Origin: Peromyscus leucopus
Lineage: Eukaryota; Chordata; Mammalia; Rodentia; Cricetidae
NCBI RefSeq assembly: GCF_004664715.2
Contig: NC_051086.1
Location: 69,433,486-69,497,485, forward strand
Reading direction: 5' to 3'
DNA length: 64,000 nucleotides
Shown: positions 33,915 through 45,784 of the stretch, one piece after another
How the letters are laid out: every line of letters begins with the position of its first letter
How positions within the stretch are numbered: the stretch's first letter is position 1
Translations under genes and position numbers: made by a program
The notes under the pieces: generated by a model
The model's input: the letters and a program-made list of their open reading frames with translations, nothing else
Told to the model about the DNA's origin: nothing
Database searches by the model: none

Positions 33915-34620
33915 AGCGGAGTCTACAGAGATGACTCAGAGTTAAAGTGTCTGGTACACGAGTGTGCGGGTTTGAATAGGAACGGGCATAAACTCACGTG
34001 GGTGAACGCTTGGTCTACATGGAGTGGCACTATTAGGAGGTGTGGCCTTGTTGGATAGGTGTGGCCTTGTTGGAGGAAGTGTGTCACTGTCGGGGCAGGT
34101 TTTGAGGCCTCATATATGCCAAGCTATACTCAGTGTGGGAGAGTTCACTTCCTGTGGCCTGCGGATCAAGATGTAGAACTAACTCTCAGCTCCTTCTCCT
34201 GCACCATGCCTGCCTGTGTGCTGTGTCCTGCCATGCTGATAATGGACTAAACCTCTGAAACTGAAGGCCAGCGCCAATTAAATATTTTCTTTTATAAAGG
34301 TTGCCATGCTCATGGTGTCTCTTCACGGCAATAGAAACCAGAATAAGACCACAGGCCTTGAGGACCTGAGTTCAGGGAACCGACACATGCCAGTGTGTCG
34401 TGCCTATAATCCCAGCCCTGGGAGGCAGAGACAGGTAGATCCTGGGAATTTGCTGCCCAGCAGTCTAGCCCATGGCAAGCTCCAGGTTCATTGCGAGACA
34501 CTGTCTCAAAAAAAAGTTGGAGAGTGATAGAGCACGTCAAAGTCAAACTCTGGCTCCCACACATGCACACAAAGGCAAGTGCACACATAAAACACAAACC
34601 CACAGCATATACCACACACT
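33915..34620 (+). repeat. RSINE1-like SINE split by URR1
   Basis: The head (33915-33963, 'agagatgactcagagttaaa') and the continuation (34348-34620, 'aggccttgaggacctgagtt', 'cctataatcccagccctggg', 'gagacactgtctcaaaaaaa') form one SINE around an inserted element. Confidence 0.7.
33964..34347 (+). mobile_element. URR1-type hAT DNA element (second copy)
   Basis: 'gtgcgggtttgaataggaac', 'ggagtggcactattaggagg', 'gataatggactaaacctctg', 'gccaattaaatattttcttt' and 'gccatgctcatggtgtctct'. 'gtgtggccttgttgga' is duplicated in tandem at 34041-34074, an internal change not in the first copy. Confidence 0.75.
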
Positions 34621-34632
34621 CCACCTCTATCA

Positions 34633-34666
34633 AAAAGAAGAGGAGGAAGAGGAGGAGGAGGAGGAC
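34633..34666. repeat. (GGA/GAA)n purine tract
   Basis: Pure purine run of gaa and gga triplets ending in 'gacgggga'. Confidence 0.9.
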
Positions 34667-34949
34667 GGGGAGCATTCTTGGAGGTCCAGAGATCTCTTAC
34701 TTCAACACTTGGATGGAATAGACTTCCAGCTGCCTTTGGATCTCTTCTCCATCCTGGATCACCTTCTAATCTTTTTCTAGCTTCCATCAGCATCCACAGT
34801 GTTCTGTGTGATTAGTTCCTCACTGCCCTCTAGTCATGGCCTCCCACAGTCAGAATTACCACCCTGAAGGAAGGCCACTGAAAATTGTCATTTTGCATCA
34901 GCCAGTCCATATTAACAATTGTTTGTTAGAATATGCAACAACTCAGTGT

Positions 34950-35133
34950 TTAATTTACATTTTTTTTTTTTTGGTTTGTTTTTTGAGACAGGGTTTCTCT
35001 GTGTAGCTTTGCGCCTTTCCTGGAACTCACTTGGTAGTCCAGGCTGGCCTCGAACTCACAGAGATCCGCCTGCCTCTGCCTCCCGAGTGCTGGGATTGTG
35101 TGCCACCACCGCCCGGCCTTAATTTACATTTTT
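34950..35133 (-). repeat. Young B1, reverse, with 15-bp target duplication
   Basis: 'ttaatttacattttt' occurs at 34950-34964 and 35119-35133. The B1 between is close to the young local type ('ttgcgcctttcctggaactc') with a small deletion before 'gtgtgccaccaccgcccggc'. Confidence 0.96.
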
Positions 35134-35144
35134 AAACTTTACTT

Positions 35145-35345
35145 AATTTTTCCTCCTTCTAACAAAGTCTTACTATTAAGATCAGGCTGGTCTCGATGAT
35201 GTTGCAGCTATTTGCTTTACTCTTAATTCTTTGTGTAAACTTCATATATGTATATGATGAAATATGACCGTATTCATTCTCCATTTCCCTCAGATTCCTT
35301 AGTGCTGGGATTTTAAACATGTAATGCTATGCACACCAGGCTGGT
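35145..35345 (-). repeat. Broken old B1, reverse
   Basis: 'ctaacaaagtcttactatta', 'caggctggtctcgatgatg' and then, after about 100 bp of other sequence, 'tagtgctgggattttaaaca'. Confidence 0.4.
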
Positions 35346-36077
35346 TAATTCCTAATTTGACCAGCTGTTTGACAATCTTTAAATATATCCTGATGTTTTA
35401 TTTTTATTTTATTCTATTTTTTGCTTAGGACTACACAACCCCGTATCTCAGTTTAAGAAGGCAGAGACACATTAATACTCTAATGACAATATGCCAAAAA
35501 ATACTTATAGCACTCTGTTGCAAGCTGTGTGTCACCTTTTAAATTCTGTATGCTGAAATTTAAAAATGAAATGAGCTTTGTTTTTGATTCCAATGAAATC
35601 GGATCATATCATAACTTAAGATATTATGAGGCAAAATCTATCAACTCCATTTTCAAACAGTTTATAAAAATTTTATTTATAAATGAGTTTATAACGGCTG
35701 GAGCCAAATGGTGGTCCCAAGTACAGCTATGTATAGATTAGCTAAAAAAAGAACAAAAGTTTCAGTCAAAATATGATGATCAAAGAAAAATTACATACAT
35801 ATTCGTGCTATAAAAGTTGTTTAATATTCATCTTTTTATCTAGCATTCTCAAACAAATTGGTAGTCAGTCATAACTGGTCTAAGTTTAAAGGACCTTACT
35901 AGAGTTTTGAATGTTGGTCAAAACTGTTGATGTCTGGGTTGCTGTCCTGGTGAGGAAAAGCAGGAGCAAGAAGTTCCAAGCAAATAAGACCAGGAGTGCT
36001 GTGAGGTGTAGCTAATTTAGAGATAAAAAAAGAGATACTGTGCGTATGAAATTTACCTCCATCCATGCTGATCTATA
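35346..36077. other. Unassigned AT-rich sequence
   Basis: Nothing recognised. Confidence 0.45.
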
Positions 36078-36084
36078 TAATCTA

Positions 36085-36120
<36 letters not shown>

Positions 36121-36145
36121 TCTGGCTGTCTGGCTGTCTATCTAA
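36078..36145. repeat. (CTAT/CTGT)n microsatellite
   Basis: Tetranucleotide blocks ctgt, ctat and ctgg in succession. Confidence 0.95.
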
Positions 36146-36499
36146 TCTATCCACTCATCCATCCACCCCCTCATACCTACATACATCTACCCCGCCAGCT
36201 ACCTCTCCATACATCCTAAAGTAGTTGTTTCTGAACCCCATGTCTCACGGGGAGTAGAAAGCCTTTAGCACTTAAACAGTGTATCTAAGGCTATATATAT
36301 AACACAGACTGTGGGAGGCCAGCTCCCAGATCTGTTCCAAGACAAATAAAAAAGAATGCCTCAAAGTAGCAAAGTAGGAAACTTTTTTATCTAGGGGTAC
36401 ATAGAAATAAGTTTCTATCTATCTAACTGGTAAAATGAGGAAGCACACACACTTTCTGATGGAAACTTTCTCTTTTACTTCATCTTAAAAATGGTCTCT

Positions 36500-37260
36500 G
36501 ACCCTTTCTGTCTCCACACAGCCTCATACCTCCACACTGCTACATTCTATACATACAGCTACATATCTTTCTTTACATACATATGGCCATACACACCGGT
36601 GTACACAGTTGCCTCTATTTTCACATGGCTACACATCTGTCTTTTACATGCATTTCTCTTCCACATCTCTTTTTTTGTGGAAGCTTCATCCTCCTTGCCT
36701 TCACACAGTTACAATTCTCTACACAGCCACAACTATACATCTCATATACATAGCTCTCTCACCATATAACACTTGACACAGTTCCTTCACACTCTTGTAC
36801 AGCTTTTTGTTGTTGTTGTTGTTTATTTATTTTATTTTATTTTATTTTGGTTTTTCGAGACAGGGTTTCTCTGTGTAGCTTTGCGCCTTTCGTGGAACTC
36901 ACTCTGTAGCCCAGGCTGGCCTCGAACTCACAGAGATCCGACTGGCTCTGCCTCCCGAGTGCTGGGATTAAAGGTGTGCGCCACCGCCACCCGGCTCTCG
37001 CACAGCTCTTTACACAGTTCCTATACACAGCAGCAACTCTTTCACACGGCTTTCTCTCTCACACACTCACTTACACACATATATTTATTCTACATCATTC
37101 ATTCACTCTTTGCTCACTCCCTCTCTCATTCATTAATTCTCTCACATTTCTCTCACCTTCCCTAACGCTTCTTCTTCTTCATCTCCACTGAGCACACATA
37201 CACATCACTCACGTTCTGCACAGCTTCCTCCTGTACATTGCCGCTGCTCCCTCTCAGCCA
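36500..37260. repeat. Degenerate tandem CA/CT-rich region, split by B1
   Basis: Phrases such as 'cacacagtt', 'acatggctacaca', 'acacagttcc' and 'cacagctctttacacag' recur irregularly on both sides of a B1 at 36840-36999. It looks like an old, decayed minisatellite, almost purine-free of G on the plus strand. Confidence 0.6.
36840..36999 (-). repeat. Young B1, reverse
   Basis: (TTTTA)n tail on the left, then 'ggtttttcgagacagggttt', 'tttgcgcctttcgtggaact' and 'gtgcgccaccgccacccggc'. Confidence 0.95.
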
Positions 37261-37674
37261 AACTCTGGACAATTATATGTTACATTTTCAGGTCTGACCC
37301 ACGCTCATAACACATGGTAAGTCACACAGCTTTTCTCAGGCTAGTAAGGTCACAAAGACCGGCCAGTGAGTAAATGCTTAGCTTTGCATGTAGCTTTTCC
37401 CAGACAGAGAATGACATTGAAATTCAGGACTTAACAATAACAGTAGCAGGCTGAACCTTGAGTGGCAGGGTATGGCTAGAAAGAGAATTATTGCAGGGAG
37501 TTATGTCTACCAAAGTTGCTCCAGTTCTGACAAACAACACCTGGGATCTTGTCTTGGCATATTTTCTGCAAGAGCAGCTTTGTCTGTTTTGAATTTGTTC
37601 TGAAGTCTAACATTAACTGTCTTTGAGAGTGAGAATACTGTTTCTTTCCTGTATCAATTAAGAAAAATATTCTG
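37261..37674. other. Unassigned sequence
   Basis: Nothing recognised. Confidence 0.4.
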
Positions 37675-37850
37675 CCGGGTGGTGGTGGTGGTGGTGGTGG
37701 TGGTGGTGGTGGTGGTGGTGGTGGTGGTGGTGGTGGTGTACGCCTTTAATCCTAGCACTCGGGAAGCAGAGCGCCAGGCAGATTTCTGTGAGTTCGAGGC
37801 CAGCCTGGTCTACACCAAAACTACACAGAGGAACCTTGTCTCAAAAAAAA

Positions 37851-37881
<31 letters not shown>

Positions 37882-37892
37882 GAAAGAAAAAA
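37675..37892 (+). repeat. B1 with (GGT)n-expanded head and long A tail
   Basis: 'gccggg' then about 20 GGT triplets (37678-37737), then the B1 body ('tgtacgcctttaatcctagc', 'gttcgaggccagcctggtct'), poly-A and (gaaa)n to 37892. Confidence 0.96.
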
Positions 37893-40180
37893 GAAAATTA
37901 TTCTAGAATTATACAGCTTAAACAGAAATCATCTTCTTGACCATCTGTAGCAGTACGTGTGCCCAAAGATGTAAAACACACTACCAATGGGAGGTGTAGT
38001 GGTGGCTCCTGAGAAAGTTACAGACAGAAAACAACCGGTTTCCACAGCCAGTGACCCCACGGCTTTGCCTGGTGGGGCTCCCCATCAGGGAGTTATACGT
38101 CTGGTGGGGGGACTTGTCCAACACTAGCTGTCACCTGCTGTATACTGCTGCGGCCCTCAGCAAGGGTACAAGCGATTAAGTTGTTAAATGTGTAGAAATC
38201 ACACAGGAGATGAGTCCACATAAGAAAGACAAGAGAGTCCAAATGGAAGAAAAGATAGACTCTAGAGAGAAACTTCTGCAGCAAAACAAAACAACACAAC
38301 GCTGTAATATGGAAACACACTAACTTTTCTGAGCGGTATTTTGTTTAGACTATCTTGACCAACACTGGCTTTACTTTAATATTCTTAGCAGTTCATCAAC
38401 TTCACCTACCATTTGCTAACCCACAGGGGGCTCTTTCAGCATTTTAGTAACTAACCTCACTTAGATTCCAAACACAATATTCACACATAGGTTCTGTTAA
38501 ACACGACTGTAGAAATGTTTGGTTCTGATACAAAAAAAAAAAAAAAATTCAACCAGAGAGTGAATAGTCTTGCTTAAGTGAATACTGTAGCAATAATTTT
38601 ACAGTCTACAGTCATACTTTATAAGCTGCTTGACAAAACCTTATCTGTGGTCCACTTGAGAGGATTTGGCTCCTTGATAAAGTATAAAATCATAAATGCC
38701 TTTCCTGGAGACTTACTGGTCAGGAAATAAGGATAAACATTTAAATCTGTCTACTCAGAACTTTTAAGCCAGATTAGAAAGCTAAGCCTACCTGAACTCT
38801 TACAAGGATTTCATGGCCGAGGCTGCAATAACTTCATCTGTGGCCAAGTCTCAGCTCAGGGGTAGACAGATTGCAGAGACATTCTGGAGGTCACCACCAA
38901 GCCCATCCTGCTCAAACCAATTATGCTGGACTTGTTAGATCGAGGATGACAGTCAATGTCATGTATTACATTTCCACCAAACTTACATAATTGCAGCAAA
39001 AGAAATAAGCCAAGAAAGATGTCATTACAAGTCAATTTTGTGGGGGAACTCAAACCTTAATGAGCACTTAGCGATGAGTATGTAGTTCTGAGGTTCATAT
39101 CTGAAGAAGCTCAGCAAATGTGACCTTAATAAACATGCTTAGAGAAACAGGATTTAACCGGTGCATCACTTCAAGCTATACTTCCGTGACTATTTTCTGT
39201 TTATCTATCCCACTGATTCATTTTATGAGAAAACCAACAAGTAATATATTTAGACTTTTTTCCCTGAACCACTCTATCAATAAAAGGAGACAATAACAGG
39301 GTAAAATAGAAAAGCAGTGCATAGTTCTCACATCTGTACACTCTTAACTTCTCACCTCTAATGGTGTTCTACACTACACAGAATAACTGGGACGGTTTAA
39401 CAATAAACAGTAAGTTAAAATTTCATATATCCCTCAGTATAAAAGCTTTTCTGCAGACAGTTCTCCATAGTGTGTTTGCATAATAACGAGGCCTAATCTG
39501 TTGAAAACCAAGCAAAAGACAAATTAATATGGTCATCACTGTGGTCTAATGATGCTTAAAGCAGTTTTAGCAATCTGCTCAAGACAAAGGATGGTACCTC
39601 AGACAGAGCCAATTATGCGTTCATGTAGCAGCTGAAATCTTTAATGATGAATCTGATTAACACTCAATAATAAACATGCTGGCAGAGAAAATGACCAAGC
39701 CAACCTCCTGCAAACACCATCAAGTAAGGCTTTGTTCAGATCGAGGTCAGACTGGAATTCCAGAAAGACGCATTAGAGGTCATCAAATGTGTTAGTGAGG
39801 ATCCCCTGGAAACATGCACAATCAGTACTCCACAGGGCTACCGTCAACAGCTAACATGCCTGATCAGATGCAGAGTTAACAGACCGAACGTTTTCTACAA
39901 GTTGCGTGCATTTCATTGTTAAAGTAATTTCAAACTAACTTGACTCGCTCTCCAAACATGGAGAGCATGGATATGCTATGTCACAGACTTAGTGGCTGCA
40001 TTGCTCCAGATTTTTCATCAGTGACACACTGGGAGCTACTTGAAGGGACTGTTTTACTTATATTCCCAGTGTTTTGGATCTAATGGGATTTGAGAATGGT
40101 TTCTTATATAAATAAATACTGCTTAGTAAGGTACAGAGCCAGTTAGGCAAGACTATGACATGTACCTTAATCACATTTTA
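37893..40180. other. Repeat-poor block
   Basis: Only a poly-A run at about 38531-38546 interrupts 2.3 kb of apparently unique, AT-rich sequence. It is a candidate for conserved non-coding sequence; no exon seen. Confidence 0.5.
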
Positions 40181-40181
40181 C

Positions 40182-40396
40182 AGAAAACGGACAGAGAGCT
40201 CGGCTGTTAAGGGCACTTACTGCTCTTGCAGAGGACGAGAGTTCAGTTCTCAACACCCACACTGCGGCTCACAATCAACTAGAACTCCAGTTCCAAGGGC
40301 TCTTATGCCCTCTCCTGGCCTCTGCAGGTACATGTGCACTCACACACGTGCAGGCAAAACATTTATTCACATAGAGTAAAATATATTTTTAAAGAG
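40182..40396 (+). repeat. B3A/B2-class SINE
   Basis: 'ttaagggcacttactgctct', 'tgcagaggacgagagttcag', 'aactccagttccaagggctc' and an A/T-rich end. Confidence 0.9.
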
Positions 40397-40539
40397 TACA
40401 AATAATTTTAAGAGTTCAGTGGATTTTCGGTGAGCATACCCTTTAGTCCATAACCAGATAAACTAAAACAGCACTAACTATGCCCTGCAAGCCATTTCCA
40501 ACTACAAGATCCCAGCCTAGCAGCCCACTAACCCAAATT

Positions 40540-40834
40540 TAAATACTATGCATTAATTTTGTCTATTTTTAAATTTCTATCACTTTTTCCTCGACATTAT
40601 GTTTGTGAGGTGCATACATGTTTTTGAATGTAAATTCATTTTACTCCCTTTGTGTCGGTATACCATAACTGATGCATACTGGCGAGGGTAGATTTTTTTT
40701 TTTATTATTATTTCACTTTTCTCTTATGATTTCCTCTTTCTTGCTACTATGAATTATGCTGCTACAATTATACTTCTCCTGGGGTTGTGTGTGTGTTTCT
40801 ATTATGTATATTCAAAAATATTGGTGGGGCATAG

Positions 40835-40876
<42 letters not shown>

Positions 40877-41160
40877 TAATTGTAGTAGGTAGTTTGAAAC
40901 AGTTTTCCAAAAATAGTTATACAAATTCACATTGCTACTAACAGTGTACTGAGCATTCCATTTTTCCACATTCTCATGAATTTCTTAATATAGTCCATTT
41001 CCAGCTTAGTCATTTTGGTGAGTGGAGAGTGGTGTTGACTTTAATTTATATTTTCCTGTTGACTAAGGTTGAGCATCCGTTCATACATTTATTAGTCATT
41101 TGAATACACTTATTTTTTTAAAAAATGAAGTGCCATTCATGACTTTGATTCCTATTTCGT
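40540..41160 (+). mobile_element. Old L1 (L1M-type) 3' fragment
   Basis: 'actatgaattatgctgctac', 'acagttttccaaaaatagtt', 'tccacattctcatgaatttc', 'tgactaaggttgagcatccg' and 'ttattagtcatttgaataca' follow the order of the ancient L1 3' untranslated region. A (TA)n tract sits inside at about 40838-40873. Confidence 0.7.
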
Positions 41161-41249
41161 GCTCAAAGACAAACCATAGTAACTCCTGAATGTGGTTATA
41201 TTAACCAGCAAAATAAATACTATCAGAGTTTTTGTTTTACTTTAGATTA

Positions 41250-41462
41250 ATTTTTTTGCATTTATTTTATAGTTATGGGTGCTTTGCCTGAATGTTATGT
41301 CCATGCACTGTGTGAGTGCTTGGTACCCACAGAAGTCAGAAGAGGGCATTGGATCCCCCGGAACAGATGATTGTGAGCCACCACGTGGGTGCTGGGAATT
41401 GAACCCAGGTCCTCTGTAAGAGCAACAAGTGCTCTAAAGCGCTGAGCCATCTCTGCAGCCCC
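41250..41462 (-). repeat. B2/B3 SINE, reverse, with CTCF-like core
   Basis: 'gcatttattttatagttatg' to 'gagccatctctgcagcccc', with TCAGAAGAGGGCAT at 41336-41349. Confidence 0.92.
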
Positions 41463-41469
41463 TATCATT

Positions 41470-41687
41470 TATTTTTATTTTTTCATGTATGTATATGTGT
41501 GTATGCCCACTTGAAGGCATGTGTGCCATATGCATGCAGTGCCCTTGCAGATCAGGAAAGGCTGCTGGATTCCCTGGAACTGGAGTTCTAGGCAGCCCAG
41601 AGCCTTCTGATGTGGGTGCTAGGAACCTACCCTGGCCCTCTGAAAGAGCGGTAAGCGCTCTGCACTGCTGAGCCATGTCTCCAGCCA
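41470..41687 (-). repeat. Second B2/B3 SINE, reverse
   Basis: Directly follows the previous copy in the same orientation: 'attccctggaactggagttc', 'gtgggtgctaggaacctacc' and 'gagccatgtctccagcc'. The CTCF-like segment is degraded here. Confidence 0.85.
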
Positions 41688-42021
41688 CTTCCATTAGAAA
41701 TTTGATAGAGATTGAAATATATTCATATGTTTAAGTTTCTGAACTTGTAGTAAAACTGAAACAGAACCCAGAACAATTACTGGAGGATGCAGTGAAACAG
41801 CTCTTTACAATAACTAAGGTAAAGGGAGGCATCAAGTATCTATCATGATCGTCCATTTAAATGATGCCTCAGGGGAACCAAACAGTAGACAAGGGGAAAT
41901 CCCTTCTTCAAGTACTCTGCAGCTTAGCTGGAGGGGGGATGGCAGTGGCCGAGTCTCGGAAATCCATGGCCAAGGCCGAGCACCAAAGGCTGCTTGCTTC
42001 GTTAAGGGAATCGGAACTCGT
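41688..42021. other. Unassigned sequence
   Basis: Nothing recognised. Confidence 0.4.
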
Positions 42022-42119
42022 GGGCCAGTGAGATGGCTCAGCGGGTAAGGGCCCTGCTGCCAAGCCTGATGCCCTGGGGTCCGTGTGAAGGGAGAGGACC
42101 AACTCCTGCAAGTTGTTCC

Positions 42120-42162
<43 letters not shown>

Positions 42163-42200
42163 GTGCACACACAAATAAATTAATATAATTCTTTTAAAGA
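42022..42200 (+). repeat. B3 SINE with (CA)n
   Basis: 'ggccagtgagatggctcagc', 'gctgccaagcctgatgccct', 'aactcctgcaagttgttcct', (CA)n at about 42121-42159 and 'aaataaattaa'. Confidence 0.92.
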
Positions 42201-42949
42201 AAGAGGAAACATTCAGACATTCTCCGCTTCTTGATGGAAGAACTCAGTACTCATGAAATTGTATTGCTGATGTCACGCCTGAATCTAAATAATCTTCTAC
42301 ATGCAGCCGTCAACTTATGGAAAAGACTGAGGCCAGTTAGAGTGTCCCATTGGTCAACAGCCAGTTCAGATTGGGAAACGCTGGGGTACACTAGCCTCCC
42401 TCACCTGTGGTTTTACCTTCATCATTCCAGTGTCTGGATGTCAACTACAATCAGAAAAAAAAAACATTAAGAAGCAAATTCCAGCAATCAACTATTGATA
42501 AACCTCAAATTGTACAGTAGTCTAAGTGACGTAACTGAATCTCATGCCGTTTCAGTGGGCCGTCTCCTCCGCTGCCCAGTGTATCCACACCACACACGAC
42601 CAGCCAGCCCACTGGTGACTCACCAATCTCTGCAGTCAGATCAAAGGTCACGGCACCACAGTGCAGAGTCCCCGGAGCCTTTCCTTTACCTAACGGTCCC
42701 AGAATGCAGCGGAGTGGTGCTGCGATGTAGAGATGCTGGAAAGAAAGCATCCACACACATCCTTTGTGTGTTTGTGTGAAAAGACTAAAGTTCCCAACAG
42801 CAAGGAAAGGAAGTTGTGTTGGAAGTCAAAGTTCTACATCGGTTTACCCTCCAGTAATTAACCGCTTTTCAGAATCAAATCCCAAACTCTTCGGAGGGCA
42901 GAGGGCGGAGCAGAGCTGCTACCCTACCCACATTCTCAGTCTGAAATAA
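42201..42949. other. Unassigned sequence
   Basis: No repeat recognised. The open frames of about 80-95 codons at 42495-42779 have no domain or splice support. Confidence 0.4.
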
Positions 42950-43755
42950 AAACACGAAAATGAGCTTCAAAGAGAAAAGGTCCACGGGCAATCAGACGTC
43001 AGAATTACCAGACAACGGTGGTTAAATTGACACCTATAAATGAGCTACAGACTTTACAGGAAAGGATGGATACAATGAGAGAAGAAAATGGGGGAACTTT
43101 AGGAAATATTTGAGAATGGGGGAAAATAGACCCGGAGGGATGAATAATACCCGAAGTGAACATTTTATTGGATGATCTTTGACAGCACAGCAAAGCTGGT
43201 AATGAGCAATCTGAAGACAAAGTAATGGAAATCCAAGGAGAAGACACCCCGAGGGAAAATGAACAGACCTTCGTAACCTATAGGATGATGGCAAGTGGCC
43301 CAACATATACCGGACTAGACTTTCAAAGGGTGAGGAAAGATTAAAGTAGAAGACAAAAATCATTTCAGGAGATATTCACTGTGATGGTCTCAATTTTCAC
43401 TTAAAATATCTACCCTCAGTCGCAGGAAGTCCAACCAATCCCACACGAGATTGCACAGAAAATCTTACCTAGAAACACCATAGTCATAAAAATGAAGATG
43501 AGAGGTGAAGAGAATTGTTCCAGGCAGGAAAACCTAAAGGCACCCAACATACAGCGCCTAAGAATGACTGCAGGCCTTTCATAAAAACAAGGACCAGGGC
43601 TGAGGAGACGGCTCAGTGGTAAAGACTCTGTGGCCAGGCCTTACAACCTGAATTTGAACCCAGGACCCACATGGTGGAAGGAGAGAACTGACCTCTTCAA
43701 GTTGTCCTCTGACCTCCACCATGCATTACCCATGGGACGTGCTTGTGCGCGCGCG

Positions 43756-43799
<44 letters not shown>

Positions 43800-43945
43800 G
43801 TAAATAAATGAATAAGTAAATAAATAAATGTAATAATAAGCTTTTACAAAAGGGCCAGAAGTCATGTTTTCATCTAAGTGCTAAGGGGAAAAGTCCTGTC
43901 AAACTAGAATTTTATAGCCTGTGAAAACTTTCTTCAAAACTGGTG
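42950..43945 (+). mobile_element. Possible old L1 fragment, interrupted by B3
   Basis: 'ttaccagacaacggtggtta', 'caaactagaattttatagcc' and the A-rich plus-strand composition resemble an old L1 3' region. A B3 at 43597-43842 interrupts it. Boundaries are uncertain. Confidence 0.4.
43597..43842 (+). repeat. B3 SINE with (GC)n(AC)n
   Basis: 'gggctgaggagacggctcag', 'cccacatggtggaaggagag', 'caagttgtcctctgacctcc', then (GC)n at 43747-43764, (AC)n to about 43797 and (aaat)n. Confidence 0.95.
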
Positions 43946-44045
43946 AGACCAGATGTGGTAGACAATACCTGTAATCCTAGCACTTTGGAAAGCTGAGGCA
44001 GGAGGACTACACATTTGAGGTCAGCTTGGGCTGCACAGTAAGGAA
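43946..44045 (+). repeat. Old B1-like fragment
   Basis: 'ccagatgtggtagacaatac', 'taatcctagcactttggaaa' and 'gaggtcagcttgggctgcac'. Confidence 0.7.
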
Positions 44046-44185
44046 GTTTGAGTTTTCCAGTTTTAAGGAAAAATTCCTCTTGTTTTCAAGTTGGGAATGG
44101 GAAATCAGTCACTATGACATAGACTGAGGGCATCTGTTCTTACCAGGGCCTGCCTTTGAGAGAAAGGGTTCATCAGAGTCTGTGA

Positions 44186-44702
44186 TGGTTGGTTGTCATC
44201 CTTCAAGTGAAAAACACCTCTGTGTGTCAGTGAAGATGTTTCCAGAAAGACTGACGTGTGGGGCCATAATGAGGGTCAGGAGACTCACCCTGAATGCAAG
44301 CAGCACCTTCTCACAGGCTGGCTGGTGGCCTGCATGAAAAGAAGTTTTGGAAGGGCAGTGAACATAAGCACCTCAAGCCTTTTTCTCTGCTGAGTCAGTG
44401 TATGCGCCTGTCTCCATGGTTCGCTTACAGCAGACTCCAGCTTCTTTCATCTTATGGCTTAGACTCGATCCTAGGGCCTCTCCAGGTACTTCCAGGTCTT
44501 CGGTGCTGAGTTAGGATTGTGAGATGCTGCCCAGCTCATAGAACGGACAGCTACCTAGTTCTATGCCTCTGGAGTGTGCAGGCAGCCATTGCGGGGCTAG
44601 CTAGTCACTGTAAGCCAAAACAAGAAGGCCGTTTTATAATGCATACATGCATTCTGTTGGTTCTGTTTCTCTAGAGAACCCAGCTTAACGCACTAAGCAC
44701 GG
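44186..44702 (+). mobile_element. MLT2-like ERVL solo LTR
   Basis: It begins near 'gtgatggttggttgtcatcc', passes 'agtgaagatgtttccagaaa' and ends at 'ggttctgtttctctagagaa' with 'cccagcttaacgca'. That start and end pattern is typical of MLT2 LTRs of the ancient ERVL group. No internal retroviral genes are present, so it is an old solo LTR. Confidence 0.65.
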
Positions 44703-44965
44703 AGGGTGTTTATTAGATCCTAACTGATCTGTGGGGAGGGAAACACTGGACTATAACTCGTGCTAGCCTTCCTGACTAACCCAGTGGGGGAAACAAAATA
44801 AGGCTGCATCTCAGGGGTACAGACTTATTAAAAGATGAAGATTCATAAAACCGCAGAGTTATTTCCCTCCCACAAACCTTACCCCTACAGCATTAGCAGG
44901 GCTCCTCTTTGATGACAGGGAAATACGGATGACGCCGACATGTATCAGACCTTATTTGAGAAGTC

Positions 44966-45205
44966 TAAAACCAGGCATGGTGACACACACTCGGAATAGC
45001 AGCTACTCAGAAGACTGACGCAGGAGGAGCCCAAGTTTGAGGACTGTCTAGGCCGTACAGCAATGTCAGGGCTAGCCTACAACTCAGTGAGACCCCAGGT
45101 CAAAAATGTAAAAAACTAAGAAGGAGATAAGGATGAAGTTTGGTGGTATAGCACTTGCCTAGGATGTACAAGGCTCTGAGTTCAATCCTTAGGACCCAGA
45201 GGGCA
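44966..45205 (+). repeat. Old B1-like plus ID-like pair
   Basis: 44966-45120 carries 'accaggcatggtgacacaca' and 'tgagaccccaggtc'. 45126-45205 carries 'ggtggtatagcacttgccta' and 'gagttcaatccttaggaccc'. Confidence 0.65.
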
Positions 45206-45555
45206 CAGGAGAGTCTGCTGAGAAGCCCAAAGATAGCAACAGAGACAAAACAAGGTCACTAAAGGCAAGCTGACCCTCTTAAGACCTAGAGTCCAGCTAT
45301 CAACAACCACAGTCTGACCTCTAGCAAGAGAAGCATGAAACCCTCGTAATAAAGCCACTTATTCAATCCGGTTAACCCAATATATTACATGCAGTTTGCA
45401 ATCAAAGCACCACAAAGAGTATTAAATAATAATAAAAAAGTTCTGAAACTGCAGAGAAAACACCAAAAGAGGACTCAGATGTGGCAGAGATGTGGGGGAT
45501 CATCAGATTAGGGATATATTATATAAATATATTATAAATGTGTTTGTCTATATAA
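45206..45555. other. Unassigned AT-rich sequence
   Basis: Nothing recognised. Confidence 0.4.
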
Positions 45556-45556
45556 A

Positions 45557-45784
45557 ATTAGGGGCAAGAAAGTGGCTCAGTCGTTAAGAGCACTGACTGT
45601 TCTTCTAGAGAACCCAGGTTCGATTCCCAGCATTCACACCATGGCTCACAACTATCTGTAATACCATTTCCAGAGGATCCAATGCCCTCTTCTGGTCTCC
45701 CTGGGCACCAGGCACTCACGTGGTACATTTACCCACAGGTAGGTGAAATACCCATAGGCATAAAATAAGAAAATAAAATAGCGA
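45557..45784 (+). repeat. B3A/B2-class SINE
   Basis: 'gcaagaaagtggctcagtcg', 'ttaagagcactgactgttct', 'caatgccctcttctggtctc', 'ctgggcaccaggcactcacg' and 'ataaaataagaaaataaaat'. Confidence 0.93.

Noticed and set aside
44186..44702. Possible complete endogenous retrovirus
   Set aside because: Only one LTR-like unit is seen, with no internal gag, pol or env reading; treated as an old solo LTR.
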